NCBI RefSeq assembly: GCF_012927045.1
Contig: NZ_JABBFW010000032.1
Coordinates: 1 to 61,154, forward strand
Direction of reading: 5' to 3'
Source of the DNA: Azohydromonas caseinilytica
Lineage (GTDB): Bacteria; Pseudomonadota; Gammaproteobacteria; Burkholderiales; Burkholderiaceae_C
DNA length: 61,154 nt
In this document: positions 28,352 to 37,074 of the stretch, in pieces
How the letters are laid out: each line of letters begins with the position of its first letter
Numbering within the stretch: the first letter of the stretch is position 1
Position numbers and translations under genes: made by a program
Notes under the pieces: model-generated
What the model was told of the DNA's origin: nothing
The model's input: the letters and a program-made list of their open reading frames with translations, nothing else
Database searches by the model: none

Positions 28352-28789
28352 ATGCCCCTGCACGGCCATTGCCTCTGCGAACAAATCGGATTCGAGCTGA
28401 GCAGCGACAGCTACAAGCTCTATCAATGCCACTGCTCGCTGTGCCGCCGCCAAAGCGGTTCATCCGCCAACGCGGCGGCCATCGTGGCGGACAGCCAATT
28501 TCGCTGGCTGCGTGGCACGGCGCTGATTTCCTCCTGGGTGAAACCCTCCGGCTTCCGCGCCGATTTCTGCTCGGTGTGCGGCTCGCCGGTGCCGAATCCG
28601 TTGCGCGGCCTGCCTTATGTCTGGGTGCCGGCCGGGTTGCTGGAGGACGGCGGAAAGATTGAAGTCATTGCCCACCTGTGCATGGCATCGAGGGCAAATT
28701 GGGATTCGAGCATCCCGCAAGGCGCGTGTCATGAAGCGATCCCAGACTTCGCCGCATTCATCGCCGCGCTGCGGCCTGACGCCACCTGA
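28352..28789 (+). CDS. GFA family zinc-binding protein
   Basis: A 145-residue protein with the glutathione-dependent formaldehyde-activating enzyme fold. Seen: zinc cysteines in GHCLCEQ, CHCSLCRR and CSVCGSPV. Most family members have unknown substrates; some bind glutathione adducts. The frame is open upstream, but the ATG at 28352 starts the fold. Codon use becomes less extreme in GC from here to about 31.6 kb. Confidence 0.8.
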   Translation: MPLHGHCLCEQIGFELSSDSYKLYQCHCSLCRRQSGSSANAAAIVADSQFRWLRGTALISSWVKPSGFRADFCSVCGSPVPNPLRGLPYVWVPAGLLEDGGKIEVIAHLCMASRANWDSSIPQGACHEAIPDFAAFIAALRPDAT

Positions 28790-28813
28790 ATTTCGCCTGC
28801 ATCGGATACCACC

Positions 28814-29491
28814 ATGGAACTCAAGAACGTCGTGCCCTGGGGCCGCTCACTCGCCGAATACCAGGCGATGTTCGCGCTGTCCGAGGATGATTTGAGCAAG
28901 AGAATCCTCGGCTGCGGCGACGGGCCGGCCAGTTTCAATGCCGAGGTGACGGCCAAAGGCGGCAGCGTGATTTCCTTCGATCCGGTCTATGCCTTTTCAG
29001 CGGAACAACTCCGGAGCCGGATCGCCGAGGTCTATCCGACCATCATGGAGCAGTTGGCCCGCAACAGTCAGGACTATCTCTGGGATTCCGTCACCAGCGT
29101 GGAGCACGTGGGGCGGCTGCGCATGCAGGCCATGGACCAATTCCTGGCCGACTACGAAACCGGCCTGAAGCAAGGCCGCTATGTCCAGGCCGCGCTGCCC
29201 GCATTGGCGTTTGAAAACCAGGCTTTCGACCTTGCGCTGTGCTCCCACTTCCTGTTTCTGTACAGCAGCCAGGTATCGCGCGAGGCGCACCTGGCCGGCG
29301 TGCGGGAACTGTGCCGGGTGGCGCGGGAGGTGCGCGTTTATCCCTTGATTTCGCTGGAGGGCGCGCCGTCGCCGCATTTGCCAGCGGTCATGGAGGCGCT
29401 GCAGGCCGAAGGTTTCGAAGCTCGCCTGGCGCCCGTGCCGTACCGGTTCCAGAAAGGCGCGACCGAGATGCTGGTGCTGCGGCGGGCCTGA
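28814..29491 (+). CDS. SAM-dependent methyltransferase-like protein
   Basis: A 225-residue protein with a Rossmann-type motif I variant ILGCGDGPASFNAEV near residue 32, an acidic residue at the end of strand 2 (VISFDPVYAF) and a motif IV-like FDLALCSHFLFLYS. Family members are often annotated as class I methyltransferases. It lies 24 bases after the GFA gene and abuts the GNAT gene (TGAATG). Confidence 0.7.
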   Translation: MELKNVVPWGRSLAEYQAMFALSEDDLSKRILGCGDGPASFNAEVTAKGGSVISFDPVYAFSAEQLRSRIAEVYPTIMEQLARNSQDYLWDSVTSVEHVGRLRMQAMDQFLADYETGLKQGRYVQAALPALAFENQAFDLALCSHFLFLYSSQVSREAHLAGVRELCRVAREVRVYPLISLEGAPSPHLPAVMEALQAEGFEARLAPVPYRFQKGATEMLVLRRA

Positions 29492-30034
29492 ATGCCGTGG
29501 CCGCCCGGCCGGGTGCCGCAGCGGTCGCCTGGAGGCCACCGCGTAAAACAACAACTCACCTTGACCGAGATTTCCTTGAACGCCCTCACCATCCGCCACG
29601 CCACCCTGGCCGACCTCCACACCGTCGCCGCGCTGTTCGATACCTACCGGCAGTTTTATGAGCAGCCCGCCGACCTGGAATTGGCGAAGTGTTTCATTCA
29701 CGACCGCCTGGCGAACGGGGAATCCGAAATCCTGCTGGCCCTGGATGCGGTGGAAAAAGCCATCGGCTTCTGCCAGCTCTACCCCACCTTCTGCTCCGTG
29801 GAAGCCAAGCCCATTTATTCGCTGTACGACCTGTTCGTGGTGCCCAAGGCCCGCCGCCTGGGCACCGGCCGCGCGCTGCTGCGCGCCGCCGAGCAATTGG
29901 CCCGCGAGCGCGGCAAGGCGCGCATGGATTTGACGACGGCCAAGACCAACCGGGCGGCGCAGTCGGTTTACGAATCGCTGGGATGGGTGCGGGACGAGGT
30001 GTTTTATGCCTATAACAGGCATATCACTGCCTGA
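29492..30034 (+). CDS. GNAT family N-acetyltransferase
   Basis: The GNAT domain starts at about residue 31 (LTIRHATLADLHTVAAL) and includes the acetyl-CoA loop VPKARRLGTGRALL and the closing NRAAQSVYESLGW. The ATG at 29492 directly follows the previous stop, but the first 25 residues look non-native. A GGAGG at 29531-29535 upstream of TTG codons at 29561 and 29576 suggests a shorter real protein of about 150 residues. Confidence 0.8.
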   Translation: MPWPPGRVPQRSPGGHRVKQQLTLTEISLNALTIRHATLADLHTVAALFDTYRQFYEQPADLELAKCFIHDRLANGESEILLALDAVEKAIGFCQLYPTFCSVEAKPIYSLYDLFVVPKARRLGTGRALLRAAEQLARERGKARMDLTTAKTNRAAQSVYESLGWVRDEVFYAYNRHITA

Positions 30035-30212
30035 GTCATTTTGAAGCTGATGAAATGGAGTGAGGCGCTATAGCCCGGCTCCTCCTACAGCCACGGCAAT
30101 TTGTCCAGTGCCCCAAGTCATGGCCCGTTCCGTCAGTCGGCCGCATTTTCCCCAATGCCGGCCTGCTGGTACTGTGGCAAGGTCAATGCCTCCCAAGATA
30201 ATGGAGGGAAGC

Positions 30213-30650
30213 ATGGCTTACGTTGCCGTGAATTACATGAGCAATCCCAAGGCACCGGTCGGCAAATGGGCTTGCGCGCCAAGTTCCAGCCTGGACCCGT
30301 TCACGGAAGTACCGGCCGGCACAGTCACCAAGGCTCCGGATCTTTGCGGCCAGTGCGTTTCCTACGTGAAAAAGGTTTGCCCTTCCCTGCCTGTCACGGG
30401 CAGTTGGAAAAAGGGAGCCGCGGTCAAGGACAACAAGGCCATCGTGCCCGGCACGGTCATTGCCACCTTCAATGCCGCTGGCAAATACGAGGGCCACGCG
30501 GCCATTTACGTCAGCCAGAACGCCTCAGGGATCAACGTGTACGACCAATATGTCACGCCACCCACGCCCAAGGCCGTCGGTCCTCGGCTGTTGCGCTGGG
30601 GCGCACACGGCAATTCCAACAACGGGAACAATTTTTATGTCGTGGAGTAG
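30213..30650 (+). CDS. BPSL0067 family (NlpC/P60-like) putative T6SS amidase effector
   Basis: A 145-residue protein. Candidate catalytic residues are C48 in GQCVSYVK and H95 in EGHAAIYV, followed by a polar residue in INVYDQY, the order seen in papain-like NlpC/CHAP peptidoglycan hydrolases. It has no signal peptide, as expected for a type VI effector. The ATG at 30213 is preceded by GGAGGG. The next gene overlaps and encodes a secreted STY0301-like protein, the usual immunity partner. Confidence 0.7.
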   Translation: MAYVAVNYMSNPKAPVGKWACAPSSSLDPFTEVPAGTVTKAPDLCGQCVSYVKKVCPSLPVTGSWKKGAAVKDNKAIVPGTVIATFNAAGKYEGHAAIYVSQNASGINVYDQYVTPPTPKAVGPRLLRWGAHGNSNNGNNFYVVE

Positions 30651-30981
30651 CCGCACGGCGGCTTGCCTAGCGCTGATGGCGGCTTGCTGCACGAGCCCAG
30701 CCATTGCAGCGGGCGTTTGTCCGGCGCGGGAGGGCCAGCCGCTTCTTTTTGTGCAGGTCTTCGATGGGCCGCCGGAAGAATTGGCAACGCTGGTGCCCGA
30801 TGTGGCGACGGAACGGTCGGGCTATTGGCAACTGGGCTACGTGTACGACGCCGGCCGGATGGTGACGATCCGCTGCGAATATGTGGACAAGCAGAGCGTG
30901 GACGTGAAGCTGGCCGACCGGGTCGAGCGCTGCGATTACTCGATCCGTGGCAGGAACAGGCTCAAGCTCTCTTGCCATTGA
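30637..30981 (+). CDS. STY0301 family putative immunity protein
   Basis: A 114-residue protein with a signal peptide (cleavage near AIAAG) and a cysteine-containing mature domain: CPAREGQPL, VFDGPPEELATLVPD, a WQLGYVY strand, then C-x-Y and C-x-Y motifs. It starts inside the last codons of the effector gene, so translation is coupled. Periplasmic location fits neutralising a peptidoglycan amidase. Function is inferred from pairing. Confidence 0.68.
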   Translation: MSWSSRTAACLALMAACCTSPAIAAGVCPAREGQPLLFVQVFDGPPEELATLVPDVATERSGYWQLGYVYDAGRMVTIRCEYVDKQSVDVKLADRVERCDYSIRGRNRLKLSCH

Positions 30982-31097
30982 ATGGCCGTGAGAGCCGTCG
31001 CTTCAAGCAGCGGTATTTGTAAGGGGCTGGCACACGACCTCTTCATGATGGCCGCCAAATGCCGAATACCGGGAGATCAGCCCGGAGACCCCTTTCC

Positions 31098-31619
31098 ATG
31101 GCCCCAAACCGCCCGCGTGCCACCCAGACCCCGCTTGGCAGCCTCATAGCCGGCCGCCTGGCCGGCGCCTATTTCCACGACGCCTGGAGCGTGCGGGCCG
31201 GCGATCAGCAACTCTCGGCTTTAGGGCAGTTCCTGAAAATGATGTCCGGCACGCCACGCTGGATCGAGCACTGCATGGCGCTGCGCAACCGGGTGGTGGC
31301 CAAGCTGGGGCTGAAGTATCTCGGCGGCTTTTCGAATTTCGACCGGACCAAGGCCGAAGCTGATTACCGGCCGGGCGATCGGGTCGGCTTATTCACGCTT
31401 TTCGAGCGCACGCCCGACGAGGTGTTATTGGGCGACCGGGATAAGCATCTGGACGTGGTGCTGTCGTTGTACCGGCAGCAAAGCGGCCCGGATGTGACGC
31501 TCACCGTCACGACGGTGGTGCATGTGCATAACTGGCTGGGGCGGATTTACATGCTGCCGGTGGCGCCGATGCACAAGGTGATTGCGCCGGCGACGATGAG
31601 GCATTTGGCCTTGCCTTGA
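31098..31619 (+). CDS. DUF2867 domain protein
   Basis: A 173-residue protein with the DUF2867 pattern: GAYFHDAWSVRAGD, a central GDRVGLFTLFERTPDEVLLGDRDKHLD block (split, about residues 95-120) and VVHVHNWLGRIYMLPVAPMH near the end. Function unknown. An alternative ATG at 31059 would add 13 residues; the later start has a GGAG about 10 bases upstream. It converges on the response regulator gene. Confidence 0.7.
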   Translation: MAPNRPRATQTPLGSLIAGRLAGAYFHDAWSVRAGDQQLSALGQFLKMMSGTPRWIEHCMALRNRVVAKLGLKYLGGFSNFDRTKAEADYRPGDRVGLFTLFERTPDEVLLGDRDKHLDVVLSLYRQQSGPDVTLTVTTVVHVHNWLGRIYMLPVAPMHKVIAPATMRHLALP

Positions 31620-31634
31620 AGCATGAGACCAGCC

Positions 31635-32579
31635 TTAGCCCCCCATCGCCCCCGCCATCGGCCCCAGCCTTTTCACCACCAGCGCCGCCGCCGCCGTCCG
31701 GGTTTCCACACCGAGTTTGTCGAACACATGCTCCAAATGCTTGGTGACGGTGCGCGGGCTGGTGCCCAGGATGTCGCCGATATCCCGGTTGGTTTTGCCT
31801 TGCAGCACCCAGTAGAGCACCTGCGATTCGCGCGCCGTCAGGCCAAAGGCGGGGCCCAGGGCCGCGATGACCGCGGCGTCGGACTGCTCGCGCAGCACCA
31901 GCAGCCATTCGCCCTCGCCCGCCACCTCGTGCAGCACGAAGGTGAGCCGGCGCGGGCCCTGCGTCACCGACAGCGTCGCGCCCAAGGCCGGCTGGGCCTG
32001 CAGCCAGTGGCGGATCGGGGCCGGGGCCACGCTGGGGCCGGCGGGCGGCGCCGCGTCATTGAAATATTCGGCCAGCAGGCGCCGCGCCAGCGCGGTCTGC
32101 CACACCAGGCGGCCGTCGCGGGCACGCACCACCACGCTGGCATGGCCGAAGGCGTCCAGGGCGTTGCGCGCCTGGCGCTGCGAGCGCGCGCTGTGCAGAT
32201 GCGCCGCCATGCGCGCCAGCACCTCGCTCGTGCGCACGGGCTTGACCACGTAGTCGTTGCCGCCGGCGGCGAAGGCCGCCACCAGGTGCTCGCTCTCGCT
32301 CAGGCCGGTCATGAACACGATCGGCGTGGCGGCGGTGCGCGGGTCGGCGCGCAGGCGGCGTGCCACCTCGAAGCCGTCCATGCCCGGCATCACGGCGTCC
32401 AGCAGCACGATGTCGGCCTGCGCTGCCCGCGCCAGGGCCTGCTCGCCCGAGGTCGCGACCAGCACCGTGTAGCCGCTCTCGTCCAGCGCGTCATGCAGCA
32501 GCGCCAGGTTGTCCGGCACGTCGTCTACCACCAGCACCACGCCGGCACCTCGGTCCAGCTCAGGCGGCTCGTTGTTCAT
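31635..32579 (-). CDS. LuxR-family response regulator (partner of the permease-kinase)
   Basis: A 314-residue regulator. The N-terminal receiver has D19-D20 and phospho-acceptor D61 in VLLDAVMPGMDGF and the switch lysine in YVVKPVR. A PAS-like middle (about residues 140-230) is followed by a NarL/LuxR helix-turn-helix LTARESQVLYWVLQGKTN. It overlaps the kinase stop by 20 bases, so both are one unit. It probably controls urea or amide utilisation genes nearby. Confidence 0.88.
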   Translation of the reverse strand: MNNEPPELDRGAGVVLVVDDVPDNLALLHDALDESGYTVLVATSGEQALARAAQADIVLLDAVMPGMDGFEVARRLRADPRTAATPIVFMTGLSESEHLVAAFAAGGNDYVVKPVRTSEVLARMAAHLHSARSQRQARNALDAFGHASVVVRARDGRLVWQTALARRLLAEYFNDAAPPAGPSVAPAPIRHWLQAQPALGATLSVTQGPRRLTFVLHEVAGEGEWLLVLREQSDAAVIAALGPAFGLTARESQVLYWVLQGKTNRDIGDILGTSPRTVTKHLEHVFDKLGVETRTAAAALVVKRLGPMAGAMGG

Positions 32580-35500
32580 CTTGGTCTTCCAGGGTCTTGC
32601 GCAGGGCTGCGCCCAATGCGTCCAGCTCGAAGCGCTGCAGCAGCGCGTGCAGCGGCGCCACGAAGGCGGCGCCATGGGTGTGGTCGGATTCGGCAATGCG
32701 CTCCAGCGCCTGGCGCACGCCGCGCACATGGCCCAGGCGCAGGGTTTCATTCAGGGCGTGCAGGAGAGCGGGGTCGGGGCGCCAGGCGGGGCCGCGCAGC
32801 ACGGGAGATTCACTTGAAGCAGCCCGATCCGCATTCCGTTCTTCCTGATGCTTCGATACCTCAGCACAGGGCGCGCCCTGCGGGCGCGTCGAAGGATGAA
32901 CGGCCCCTGCCGGGGTGCCGCCATCGCAGCCTGACGGCTTCGCCCTTCGATACCTCAGGGCGAACGGGTCACTGGGTTCCGGCAATGCCATGGAACAGGG
33001 CTGTGCCTGCGCGGGCACTTCTTCGATCCACGCCAGGTTCAGCCGCCGCTCCAGCCAGTCCAGCAGATCGTCCACGCGCACCGGCTTGACGAAGAAATCG
33101 CCGGCGCGCACGCCCGGGTCGTTGTCCAGGCCGCGGTCGAAGGCGTTGGCCGAGACGATGGCCACTGGCGCGTCGTCGGGCAGGCCCAGGGCGCGCAGGC
33201 GCTGCAGGGTCTGCCAGCCGTCCAGACCCGGCATTGCCAGGTCCATGAAAAGGGCGTCCGGCCGCAGCGCCGGCCACAGCGCCAGCGCCTCCACGCCGCT
33301 GGCGGCCTGGTGGATCTCGAAACCCAGCGGCTGCAGCAGGTGCAGCAGCAGCTCGCGATCCGCCTCCTCGTTGTCCACCACCAGCAGGCGCCGGCGCGGG
33401 CCGAGGTAGCCCCTGCGCGCACCGCGCACGGCCTGCGGTGGCGGGGCGTCCACCTCGGGCAGGAACAGTTTCAAGGTGAAGGTGCTGCCCTCGCCCGGGC
33501 TGCTGCGCGCGGACAGCTCGCCGCCCATCAGCCCGGCCAGCATGCGCGAGAGGGTCAGGCCCAGCCCCGTGCCGCCGGCGGCGGCGCTGCCGCGCTCGAA
33601 GGGTTCAAAGATGCGCTCCAGCTCCGACGCGCTCATCCCGGGGCCGCTGTCCTGCACCTCGAACCACGCCATCTGCCGCGCGTAGCGCGCGCGCAGGCAG
33701 ACGCGGCCGGCGGCGGTGAACTTCACGGCGTTGCCCAGCAGGTTGATCAGCACCTGGCGCAGCCGCCGCTCGTCGGCACGGGCCCAGGCCGGCAGCGCCG
33801 GGTCAATCTCGGTCCTGAAATCCAGCCCCTTGGCCAGGGCCTGCAGCTCGAACAGGTGCGCGATCTCGGCGACGGCCTCGCGCAGCGCCACCGGCTTCAC
33901 CTGCAGCCGCACCCGGCCGCTCTCGATGCGCGACAGCTCCAGCGTGCCTTCGATCAGCGACAGCAGGTGCTCGCCGCCGCGGCGGATCACCTGCACCGCG
34001 TGCCGCCGGCGCGGCGGCAGGCTGGCGTCCTCCTCCAGCAGCTGCGCATAGCCCAGGATGCTGTTGAGCGGCGTGCGCAGCTCGTGGCTGACGGCGCTGA
34101 TGTAGCGGCTCTTGGCCTGGTTCGCGGCCTCGGCTGCCTGCTTGGCCTGCTGCAGTGCGGCGTCGGTGCGGCGGTGCGCCTCGATCTCGCGCTGCAGCGC
34201 TGCGGTCTGACGCCGGCTCTCCTCCTGCGCCAGGGTGCGGCTGCGCTGCGCCAGCACCAGCCACCACAGCACGAGCCCCGCCAGCGGCAGCCCAAGCAGC
34301 GCTTCGCCGATGAAACTGCCGCCGCTCTCGGCATGGCGGTGCAGCAGCCACAGCGCCAGCGTCAGCAGCGGCGCGCCGGGCAGCGCCGCCAGCAGCCAGG
34401 GTGCCAGGCCGCGCTCCAGGTACGGGTGCGCGGCGCGCGGCAGCAGCGCCCGCAGCAGCCGCTCCCACTGGTGCGACAGCCGCGCGTGCGGCTTGCACAG
34501 GTCGCCGCAGCGCGCGTCCAGCGTGCAGCACAGCGAGCAGATGAACCCCTGATAGGCCGGGCAGCGCGCCATGTCGTCGCCCTCGTAGCGGCGCTCGCAC
34601 ACCACGCAGCGCACCGTCTTCAGCGGCCGGGCCGGGTCCGACGCGGCGGTGGCCTTGTCTGCCTCCTGCGGCGTGCCCGCCAGGTAGAAGCGGCCCCGTG
34701 TCGCCCAGGCCAGCAGCGGCGCGGCCACCAGGGCGGTGAGCAGGGCGATCAGCGCCGAGAAGGCTTGCGCCAGCGCGCCGAAGGCGCCCAGGTGCGCGGC
34801 GATGGAGAGCAGCGAGGCCAGCCCCATCGCGCCCAGGCCCACCGGGTTGACATCGTGCAGGTGTGCGCGCCGGAACTCGATGCCCGGCGGCGACCAGCCC
34901 AGCGGCTTGCTGACCACCAGGTCCGCCACCACGGCCATGATCCAGGCCACGGCCACGTTGGCGAACAGGCCCAGCACGTGGCCCAGCGCCTGGAACACGT
35001 CCATCTCCATCAGCGCCAGCGCGATCAGGATGTTGAACAGCATCCACACCACCCGCCCCGGATGGCTGTGCGTGGCGCGCGAGAAGAAGTTGGACCAGGC
35101 CAGCGACCCCGCGTAGGCGTTGGTGACGTTGATCTTGAGCTGCGACACCACCACGAACAGCGCCGTGGCCGCCACCGCCCAGCCGTAGTGCGAAAACACG
35201 AACTCGTAGGCCGCCAGGTACATGCGGCTGGGATCGACCGCCTGGTCCGCCGGCACCATGTGCGAGATCGCCAGGTGCGCCAGCAGCGCCCCGCCCAGCA
35301 TCTTCAGCACGCCCGGAATGACCCAGCCCGGGCCGCCCATCAGCACCGCCGCCCACCAGCGCCAGCGTTCGCGCCGGCCGGGCTGCTGTTCGGGCATGAA
35401 GCGCAGGTAGTCGGCCTGCTCGCCCATCTGCGTGATCAGGGCGATGCCCACGGTGGTGGCGGCGCCGAAGCCGAGCCAGCTGAATCCGGCGCTGCCGTCG

Positions 35501-36180
35501 GCGCCGGCGTGGCGCATGAAGCTGTGCAGCAGCCCGGGCTGCTCGCGCAGCACCACCACGTAGGGTGCGATCAGCATCAGCAGCCACAGCGGCTGGGTCC
35601 AGAGCTGCAGCCGGCTGATGGCGGTGACGCCATGCGTCACCAGCGGGATCACCACCAGCGCGCAGAGCAGGTAGCCCCAGGCCGGCGGGAGGCCGAACAC
35701 CAGGTCCAGCGCGTAGGCCATCACGGCGGCTTCCAGCGCGAAGAAGGTGAAGGTGAAGCAGGCGTAGACCAGCGAGGTCACGGTCGAGCCCAGGTAGCCG
35801 AAGCCGGCGCCGCGGGTGAGCAGGTCCATGTCCAGGCCGTGGCGCGCGGCGTAGGCGCTGATGGGCAGCCCGGCCAGGAAGATCACCAGCCCCGTGACGA
35901 GGATCGCCAGCGCCGCATTGGTGAAACCGTGCTGCACCAGCAGCGTCGCGCCCACGGCCTCCAGCACCAGGAAGGAGGAGGCGCCGAAGGCGGTGTGGGC
36001 CACGCGCCAGGGGCTCCAGCGCCGGAAGGCGCGCGGCGTGAAGCGCAGCGCGTAGTCCTCCATCGACTCGCGCGCGACCCAGGCGTTGTAGTCGCGCCGG
36101 ATCTTCACCACGCGCTGCAGCGGCTCGCCGTTGGTGGATGCGGCGGCGGACGGGGTGGGGGAAGGCGGGGCACTGCGCAT
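32560..36180 (-). CDS. Hybrid sensor kinase with N-terminal NCS1-type permease domain
   Basis: A 1206-residue membrane sensor. Residues about 30-500 form a nucleobase:cation symporter-1 type permease ([43 protein letters not shown]). Residues about 520-570 hold a cysteine-rich stretch with CVVC, C-x-C-type pairs and CGDLC that may bind zinc or iron-sulfur. Two more membrane segments follow, then a coiled coil, the HisKA domain with H699 in SHELRTPL, the HATPase, and a receiver with D980 in FMDLAMPG. A short helical C-terminus ends it. It lies between urtABCDE and ureABC, pointing to a urea-related or N-heterocycle ligand. Confidence 0.9.
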   Translation of the reverse strand: MRSAPPSPTPSAAASTNGEPLQRVVKIRRDYNAWVARESMEDYALRFTPRAFRRWSPWRVAHTAFGASSFLVLEAVGATLLVQHGFTNAALAILVTGLVIFLAGLPISAYAARHGLDMDLLTRGAGFGYLGSTVTSLVYACFTFTFFALEAAVMAYALDLVFGLPPAWGYLLCALVVIPLVTHGVTAISRLQLWTQPLWLLMLIAPYVVVLREQPGLLHSFMRHAGADGSAGFSWLGFGAATTVGIALITQMGEQADYLRFMPEQQPGRRERWRWWAAVLMGGPGWVIPGVLKMLGGALLAHLAISHMVPADQAVDPSRMYLAAYEFVFSHYGWAVAATALFVVVSQLKINVTNAYAGSLAWSNFFSRATHSHPGRVVWMLFNILIALALMEMDVFQALGHVLGLFANVAVAWIMAVVADLVVSKPLGWSPPGIEFRRAHLHDVNPVGLGAMGLASLLSIAAHLGAFGALAQAFSALIALLTALVAAPLLAWATRGRFYLAGTPQEADKATAASDPARPLKTVRCVVCERRYEGDDMARCPAYQGFICSLCCTLDARCGDLCKPHARLSHQWERLLRALLPRAAHPYLERGLAPWLLAALPGAPLLTLALWLLHRHAESGGSFIGEALLGLPLAGLVLWWLVLAQRSRTLAQEESRRQTAALQREIEAHRRTDAALQQAKQAAEAANQAKSRYISAVSHELRTPLNSILGYAQLLEEDASLPPRRRHAVQVIRRGGEHLLSLIEGTLELSRIESGRVRLQVKPVALREAVAEIAHLFELQALAKGLDFRTEIDPALPAWARADERRLRQVLINLLGNAVKFTAAGRVCLRARYARQMAWFEVQDSGPGMSASELERIFEPFERGSAAAGGTGLGLTLSRMLAGLMGGELSARSSPGEGSTFTLKLFLPEVDAPPPQAVRGARRGYLGPRRRLLVVDNEEADRELLLHLLQPLGFEIHQAASGVEALALWPALRPDALFMDLAMPGLDGWQTLQRLRALGLPDDAPVAIVSANAFDRGLDNDPGVRAGDFFVKPVRVDDLLDWLERRLNLAWIEEVPAQAQPCSMALPEPSDPFALRYRRAKPSGCDGGTPAGAVHPSTRPQGAPCAEVSKHQEERNADRAASSESPVLRGPAWRPDPALLHALNETLRLGHVRGVRQALERIAESDHTHGAAFVAPLHALLQRFELDALGAALRKTLEDQDEQRAA
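32840..32968. repeat. Dispersed inverted repeat inside the kinase reading frame
   Basis: Arms related to the urt-operon elements (TTCGATACCTCAGGGCGAAC and CGTCGAAGGATGAACGG) lie in frame within the hybrid kinase gene, in the linker after the receiver domain. The translated linker reads [12 protein letters not shown] and similar repeat-derived residues. Confidence 0.7.
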
Positions 36181-36256
36181 GGTCGAGCGCCCTGCTCTTC
36201 AAGAACCGCACCAGCCGGGTCCGGCCGCTGGCATCGGTCCTGCAAGAAGGCGCGCC
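36181..36256. promoter_or_regulatory. Divergent promoter region between permease-kinase and ureA
   Basis: Only 76 bases separate the two divergent start codons, so promoters must overlap or lie within the coding ends. No copy of the TACG-N8-CGTA site is visible here. Confidence 0.4.
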
Positions 36257-36559
<303 letters not shown>

Positions 36560-36601
36560 AGCCGCACCGCCACGGTGCATGCACAACCGAGAAGCACAAC
36601 G

Positions 36602-36769
36602 ATGAAGCAATTCCTGATCGCGCTCCTGGCCGCGCTGGCCGGCCTGGCGCAGGCGCACGAGGGCCACGGCCTGCCCGGCGCCTCGCACTGGCATGCCAGC
36701 GACACGCTGGGCTACGTGGTGCTGGCCGCCGTGGTGGTGGCGGCCTGGTGGAGCACGCGGCGCAAATGA
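36602..36769 (+). CDS. Small membrane protein between ureA and ureB
   Basis: A 55-residue protein: signal-like hydrophobic start ([17 protein letters not shown]), a histidine-rich stretch [15 protein letters not shown] and a membrane helix ending WWSTRRK. Several Comamonadaceae have an uncharacterised small ORF at this place, as far as I recall. The histidines could bind nickel on the periplasmic side. Its stop overlaps the ureB start (ATGA), arguing for coupled translation and a urease-linked role. Confidence 0.75.
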   Translation: MKQFLIALLAALAGLAQAHEGHGLPGASHWHASDTLGYVVLAAVVVAAWWSTRRK

Positions 36770-37074
36770 TCCCCGGCGAACTGCTCACCGACGAGGGCGC
36801 CGAGCTGGCGCTCAACCCCGGCCGCCGCACGCTGCGGCTGGTGGTGGAGAACGCGGGCGACCGGCCCATCCAGGTCGGCTCGCACTACCACTTCGCCGAG
36901 ACCAACGGCGCGCTGCGCTTCGACCGCGAGGCCGCGCGCGGCATGCGGCTGAACATCGCTTCCGGCACGGCGGTGCGCTTCGAGCCGGGGCAGCAACGCA
37001 CGGTGGAGCTGGTGGACTACGCCGGCACGCGCGAGGTCTGGGGCTTCAGGGGCCTCGTTCAAGGAAAGCTCTGA
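36766..37074 (+). CDS. ureB: Urease beta subunit UreB
   Basis: The 102-residue beta chain: [11 protein letters not shown] at the start, [17 protein letters not shown] and [17 protein letters not shown] (all family hallmarks). ATG overlaps the small upstream ORF by ATGA, and the stop abuts the ureC start with no spacer (TGAATG). Confidence 0.96.
   Translation: MIPGELLTDEGAELALNPGRRTLRLVVENAGDRPIQVGSHYHFAETNGALRFDREAARGMRLNIASGTAVRFEPGQQRTVELVDYAGTREVWGFRGLVQGKL

Noticed and set aside
30035-31700. T6SS cluster around the toxin/immunity pair
   Set aside because: No Hcp, VgrG, PAAR, Tss or ClpV-like gene is present.
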